A stretch of DNA of 64,000 bases from Mytilus californianus (Eukaryota > Mollusca > Bivalvia > Mytilida > Mytilidae), in assembly GCF_021869535.1 (NCBI RefSeq), contig NW_026262712.1, positions 105,397,640 to 105,461,639 on the forward strand, given 5' to 3'. The notes beneath the pieces are model-generated. The model was not told the DNA's origin and searched no databases. It saw only the letters and a program-made list of their open reading frames with translations. Below are positions 59,955 to 64,000 of the stretch, piece after piece. Both the position numbers and the translations under genes were made by a program. Position 1 is the first letter of the stretch. The number at the start of each line of letters is the position of its first letter.

Positions 59955-60080
59955 TCTTCAAACACAACTAGCCTCATTGGACAAAGTCAGATCTGGTTTG
60001 TCTTCAAACACCACTAGCCTAATTGGACAGATCTGGTTTGTCTTCAAACACCACTAGCCTCATTGGACAAAGTCAGATCT
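59955..60080. repeat. ~50-bp tandem repeat x3
   Basis: CTTCAAACACCACTAGCCTC then ATTGGACAAAGTCAGATCTG occurs three times, the middle unit lacking 10 bp. Confidence 0.85.
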
Positions 60081-60119
60081 GATTTGTATTATGCATCATG
60101 CATATTCAAAATTTGCTTA

Positions 60120-60250
60120 GTTTTTAGTTTTCTATATTGTGTTTGTAGACTGTTGTTTGTCTTTTCGTCGTTTTTCGTTTTTTTTTGTCACGATTCTATC
60201 GGTCTTTTTTCGACATTTTTAGTTTAGATTCTCCCTTTGGTATCATTAGC
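60120..60250 (+). mobile_element. Solo Penelope-like 3' tail, opposite orientation
   Basis: GTTTTTAGTTTTCTATATTG, a T-rich centre, and AGATTCTCCCTTTGGTATCA match the 3' tail of copy B (18190-18336) in the plus orientation. Confidence 0.55.
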
Positions 60251-60298
60251 CTTTTTTAGCAGAAATAATCGGAATAGGAATGGCATTTACACTAAACG

Positions 60299-60476
60299 GA
60301 GTAAAACTAGATACGTCGACAGAGCAGTATTATACATGCACCATCCAGTTCATAGAGGAGTAAAACTAGTTGCGTCGACAGAGCAGTATTATACATGCAC
60401 CATCCAATTCATAGCGGAGTAAAATTAGATGCGTCGACAGAGCAGTACTATACATGCACCATCCAATTCATAACGC
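60299..60476. repeat. 59-bp tandem repeat x3
   Basis: GTAAAACTAGATACGTCGAC, AGAGCAGTATTATACATGCA and CCATCCAGTTCATAGAGGA recur three times with few changes. Confidence 0.9.
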
Positions 60477-60479
60477 TTA

Positions 60480-61339
60480 ATATTAGTTTTTTGTTTTGTT
60501 TTAATTTTTGCTTTATAACTTAATAACTTAACTTTAAAATTTGGTTTGTTGTGCTATGTTTTAAATCTAAGAAAATTAAAAAAATGAATACCACTACTGT
60601 TTTTGGGGTCACAACGTTGGTTTTCATATAATTACATTATAGGGAAATACAAAATTTATTTTAACGAGCTTTAGAAACAGGGTAAAAAGCGATTTTTATA
60701 ATATTTTAAGACAATGTTTGTATATTGTTTTTATCAAGCAATTAAAGCTTGACGTTTTTTAAAACGGTAAGTTATTTTTTTTTCTACCCGTTGTCTTTAA
60801 TAAAAATGGATATTTTGTAGCTAAAACGCGGACTGTGCAGAGGACTCTAAAATAAACTTTGACGTTAACCAATGTGTACGAGACCGTCTTTGTCAGATAT
60901 GCAAATGAATAAAAGAAATGACGAGATACTGAAAATATGAGGGATGATAAAAACCATGAGTCGAAAAAGCACAAACAAGATCATAGGCAAAAAAGACGAT
61001 GAGAAATGTCACAATCCAAAATCATTACTTAAAAAAACTCAAGATTTAGCACAACCAACCCTATCAATATTCACCAGACTCAAACTGGCAGTCACTTTTC
61101 CCAGCAGCCAATTTTAATGATATGTCTAAAATCCAACAAAAAACATTAAACACTCAAACGTTCCAAAAATCTCAAAATTTTAGTTAAATATAATTCTTTG
61201 ACATCGGAATTCGACATTTTCACGTCTTGTCATGATTCGCAAAAGATGACAATCACTTTTATATACCAATGATGCCAGCAACCAATTTTTTTCAGAGGAC
61301 ACTTATTTGTTTAATAAAACAATCAGGGCACGACTGGCC
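60480..61339. other. Non-coding; weak Penelope-tail remnant at 60930-61060
   Basis: ACCATGAGTCGAAAAAGCAC and AGATCATAGGCAAAAAAGAC faintly resemble the Penelope-like tail. No SRCR exon, signal peptide or promoter for the SRCR gene was found here on the minus strand. Confidence 0.4.
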
Positions 61340-61423
61340 ACCACAGGGTTTCAAAGTTGCCCCTTAACATACTATTCATATCAACCACACATTCGGTACT
61401 CCTCGTCAAGTCCTTACGGCAAA
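61340..61423. repeat. Direct repeat flanking the CACTA element, left
   Basis: CACAGGGTTTCAAAGTTGCC and ACACATTCGGTACTCCTCGT, CAAGTCCTTACGGCA resemble 63893-63977 in the same orientation. Confidence 0.65.
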
Positions 61424-62035
61424 GTTCACTACAAACTAGTAAAAGTCTGAAATGGCCTATATCTATACTCGACTGTACTGATTTTTACTCGACCAGTCTG
61501 AATTGGTCTGAAATATACTTGATAATCCTCGACTGTAGTCTGAACCATACTTAACAGTCTGAACTTGTACTCGACCCTTACTCGACCAGTACTTAACCAT
61601 TTTATACGCGTCTGAACCATGCTCGACCTAGTCTGAACCATACTCGACCTAGTCTGAACCATACTCGACCTCTTTTTTGTATCTATCTATTGTATTTCAT
61701 CAATTTAGGAACTGTTTTTAACAACAGCTATATCCCCTGGCTAGAAATTTGAACAACAATTTGAAATTAAAAAATATTCAATATAGCATTGAAACCAAAA
61801 TTTCATAATGAACATAATATAACTTCATCACCATATTCATCAACACTTATATACATACATATATATCACCTTTAAAATAAAAATAAAACAAGCTGATCAA
61901 ATAATCTCAAAACTGAATTGTGACTAATATTTTCAATGTTATTCAAAATTTTTTAATGTTTCAGATATATTTTATGGTTACTGGACAATTTTCTCCATTA
62001 ACTTAAGCCTCGTATAGATTTCTGGTGTCAGTTGA

Positions 62036-62474
62036 GGTGTGATCTTTTTCATGAGTTTGCCCCAAGCAGGAGGTATTACTTTATACTTCACCACTAATCA
62101 GAAGATCAATTTTATTATTTTTTTTAATTTCTATCCCTTTTTGATATATATTGTATATAATATATCCCAAATTATAATAATAGATATGTTTCTAAAATAA
62201 GGTTAAACAATTTCAGTGATTTTGTTGGCTGTTGTTACCTCATTAAAAAGATAATTATATAACTATTGTACATTTTTTGTATGTAACCATGAAACCTATG
62301 TAGTTTTTATTTAGGAATTTAGGAAAATTAATTTAAAAAAAAAACACATGCGAAACAAGAAGCACCTTAATAAGGTTTAATTACCCTCAGTATAGGTGTG
62401 GTTTTTAGGTAAAAGAAAATCTTTTTTAACAAAACTCTAAAACTATAAAATTAATATAATTAAATTATTATATT
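62036..62474 (+). repeat. 440-bp internal direct repeat, unit 1
   Basis: It starts GGTGTGATCTTTTTCATGAG and is almost identical to 62911-63348; only a few differences were seen. A third partial unit with AAGAAGCACTTTAATAAGGT lies at 62700-62790. Confidence 0.9.
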
Positions 62475-62910
62475 ATTAGTTAATAATGCAGTGAACATTT
62501 TTTTTATTAAAATATATATAAAATAGCATATAAAGCAACTTAATAAATTTAAAAAATGACACCTTTGTTTTGTTAAACCAAGAATTTAATATAATCATGA
62601 TAATAGAACTTCAATAGTAATCCTGTGATAAACTTTTGAAAAAGGAAATGTGTTCCAAAGCTACAGTAAAAAATTATTTCAATTAAATTTAAATAAATTT
62701 TGTCAAAATTAAAGACATGGCATACAAGAAGCACTTTAATAAGGTTTAATTACCTCAGTACATGTGTGTTTTACAGGTAAAAAGAAAGCCCTATTTTTCT
62801 TAAACTCGTGTATTACTTATCTAGTGAATTCAAAAGGCCTTGCGATTTAAGTTTCACAGGATGTTGCAATTTTGAATGAATGTTATTAAGAATTTTATAC
62901 TCTCTGACCA

Positions 62911-63348
62911 GGTGTGATCTTTTTCATGAGTTTGCCCCAAGCAGGAGGTATTACTTTATACTTCACCACTAATCAGAAGATCAATTTTTTTTTTTTTTAA
63001 TTTCTATCCCTTTTTGATATATATTGTATATAATATATCCCAAATTATAATAATAGATATGTTTCTAAAATAAGGTTAAACAATTTCAGTGATTTTGTTG
63101 GCTGTTGTTACCTCATTAAAAAGATAATTATATAACTATTGTACATTTTTTGTATGTAACCATGAAACCTATGTAGTTTTTATTTAGGAATTTAGGAAAA
63201 TCAATTTAAAAAAAAAACACATGCGAAACAAGAAGCACCTTAATAAGGTTTAATTACCTTCAGTATAGGTGTGGTTTTTAGGTAAAAGAAAATCTTTTTT
63301 AACAAAACTCTAAAACTATAAAATTAATATAATTAAATTATTATATAA
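62911..63348 (+). repeat. 440-bp internal direct repeat, unit 2
   Basis: It shares GTTTGCCCCAAGCAGGAGGT and ACATGCGAAACAAGAAGCAC with unit 1; the main difference is a longer T-run near 62987. Confidence 0.9.
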
Positions 63349-63884
63349 GATAATTTGATTTAACTATCTCTATTAGATAAATCTGAGAATCATGTAAGAA
63401 TGTAAAAATCTGTTTTTATAATATATCTTTATTTTAATGTCGCTGTTGTCATGTCAGTTTTAACAGTTACAATTTAGAAAAAGTAGAGGTTATTTGGTCA
63501 AGTATGGTTCAGACTGGTCGAGTATTGTTCAGACCTTTGGTCGAGTATGGTTTAGACTGAAAAAAATAGGTCGAGTACAGGTCGAGAATGGGTTAAGACT
63601 GTTTCAGACTGGTCGAGTAATAGTTCAGACTATTTTCAATTACAAAGATAAGGGTCAAGTACAAATCAGTACAGTCGAGTATGGTTAAGACTAGGGTCGA
63701 GTAATGTCGAGTAAAATTCAGACCAATTCAGACTGGTCGAGTAAAAACCAGTACAGTCGAGTATAGATATAGGCCATTTCAGACTTTTACTGGTTTGTAG
63801 TGGTTCTGAACAAGACCCAGCTCATTTTAAAGGTATTGACCCAGGCCATCGCTCACGTAAATATCTTCCTTGGATCCGGGCCCT

Positions 63885-64000
63885 TCTACTCACAACAGGG
63901 TTCAAAGCTGCAACTTTACGTATTTTCCATGTCAACTACACATTCAGAAATCCTCCTCAAATCCCTACGGCATAGTTTTGAATCAAAACTAGCTCATTTC
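63885..64000. repeat. Direct repeat flanking the CACTA element, right
   Basis: CAACAGGGTTCAAAGCTGCA, ACACATTCAGAAATCCTCCT and CAAATCCCTACGGCATAGTT resemble 61340-61423. The plus frame reads LLLTTGFKAATLRIFHVNYT, which could be an exon remnant. The window ends within it. Confidence 0.5.

Larger units (their letters stand above)
61427..63802. mobile_element. CACTA (EnSpm-type) non-autonomous element, 2376 bp
   Basis: The ends are CACTACAAACTAGTAAAAGT and its inverse (ACTTTTACTGGTTTGTAGTG), flanked by GTT on both sides (61424-61426, 63803-63805). 5'-CACTA termini with a 3-bp duplication define the CACTA superfamily. The TIR is about 85 bp. Subterminal arrays of a GGTCGAGTATGGTTCAGACT-type box fill about 250 bp at the left (inverted) and 330 bp at the right, another CACTA hallmark. 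No transposase frame; the interior is AT-rich and internally duplicated. Confidence 0.85.

Noticed and set aside
59723-59977. 84-codon ORF with repeated CLFCPVPVNT peptides
   Set aside because: It is a translation of the 43-bp minisatellite; the periodicity is from the DNA repeat.
61429-61662. Repeated MVQTRSS peptide ORF
   Set aside because: It translates the subterminal array of the CACTA element.
59700-64000. Search for 5' exons or signal peptide of the SRCR gene
   Set aside because: No minus-strand frame with SRCR motifs or a signal sequence next to a phase 1 donor could be found, so the gene is left 5'-partial.

Overview
The window is animal nuclear DNA, AT-rich and gene-poor, with split genes, GT-AG introns and a dense load of decayed transposable elements. 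Several dispersed repeats (called R1, R2, R3 here) read like families I know from marine mussels (Mytilus). SRCR receptors, methuselah-like GPCRs and a common bivalve reverse-transcriptase family point the same way, so a mytilid bivalve is the best guess (inference, no database search).

Layout. 1-6250 is non-coding: a degenerate tandem array, R1/R3 copies and a 675-bp piggyBac-type MITE. 6272-13008 is one wrecked adhesion/methuselah-like GPCR gene (signal peptide, Cys-rich ectodomain, partial 7TM) on the + strand, holed by two non-LTR retrotransposons (9060-9700 on -, 10250-11855 on +). 13704-18336 holds two head-to-head copies of a Penelope-like RT element, forming a 0.9-kb inverted repeat around a 2.8-kb spacer. 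19857-22080 (-) is a broken two-exon BTB/POZ gene plus a partial duplicate of its first coding exon. 22.2-35.5 kb is repeats: R2/R3, hairpin elements, a 1.2-kb TIR element at 29057-30262 and short MITEs.

The main intact gene is on the - strand from 59688 down to 35770: at least ten exons encoding five SRCR (scavenger receptor cysteine-rich) domains, each domain built from two exons with strictly repeated intron phases, and ending in a stop directly after domain 5 (probably secreted). Its 5' end lies beyond the window or was not found. One exon of domain 5 has a 1-nt frameshift and an early stop. Its introns host a decayed LINE (38698-40482), a 2.8-kb TAA-flanked TIR element (41615-44433), a tRNA-like SINE (47505-47705), a Ginger-type element with coding remnant (54645-56062), a second TIR element (56077-57128) and minisatellites lying directly at two splice sites.

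59.7-64 kb holds more tandem repeats and a clear CACTA-type element (61427-63802) with GTT target duplication and subterminal arrays. No rRNA gene, functional tRNA gene, operon or CRISPR array was seen. All boundaries were read by eye; those of repeats and decayed copies are approximate.
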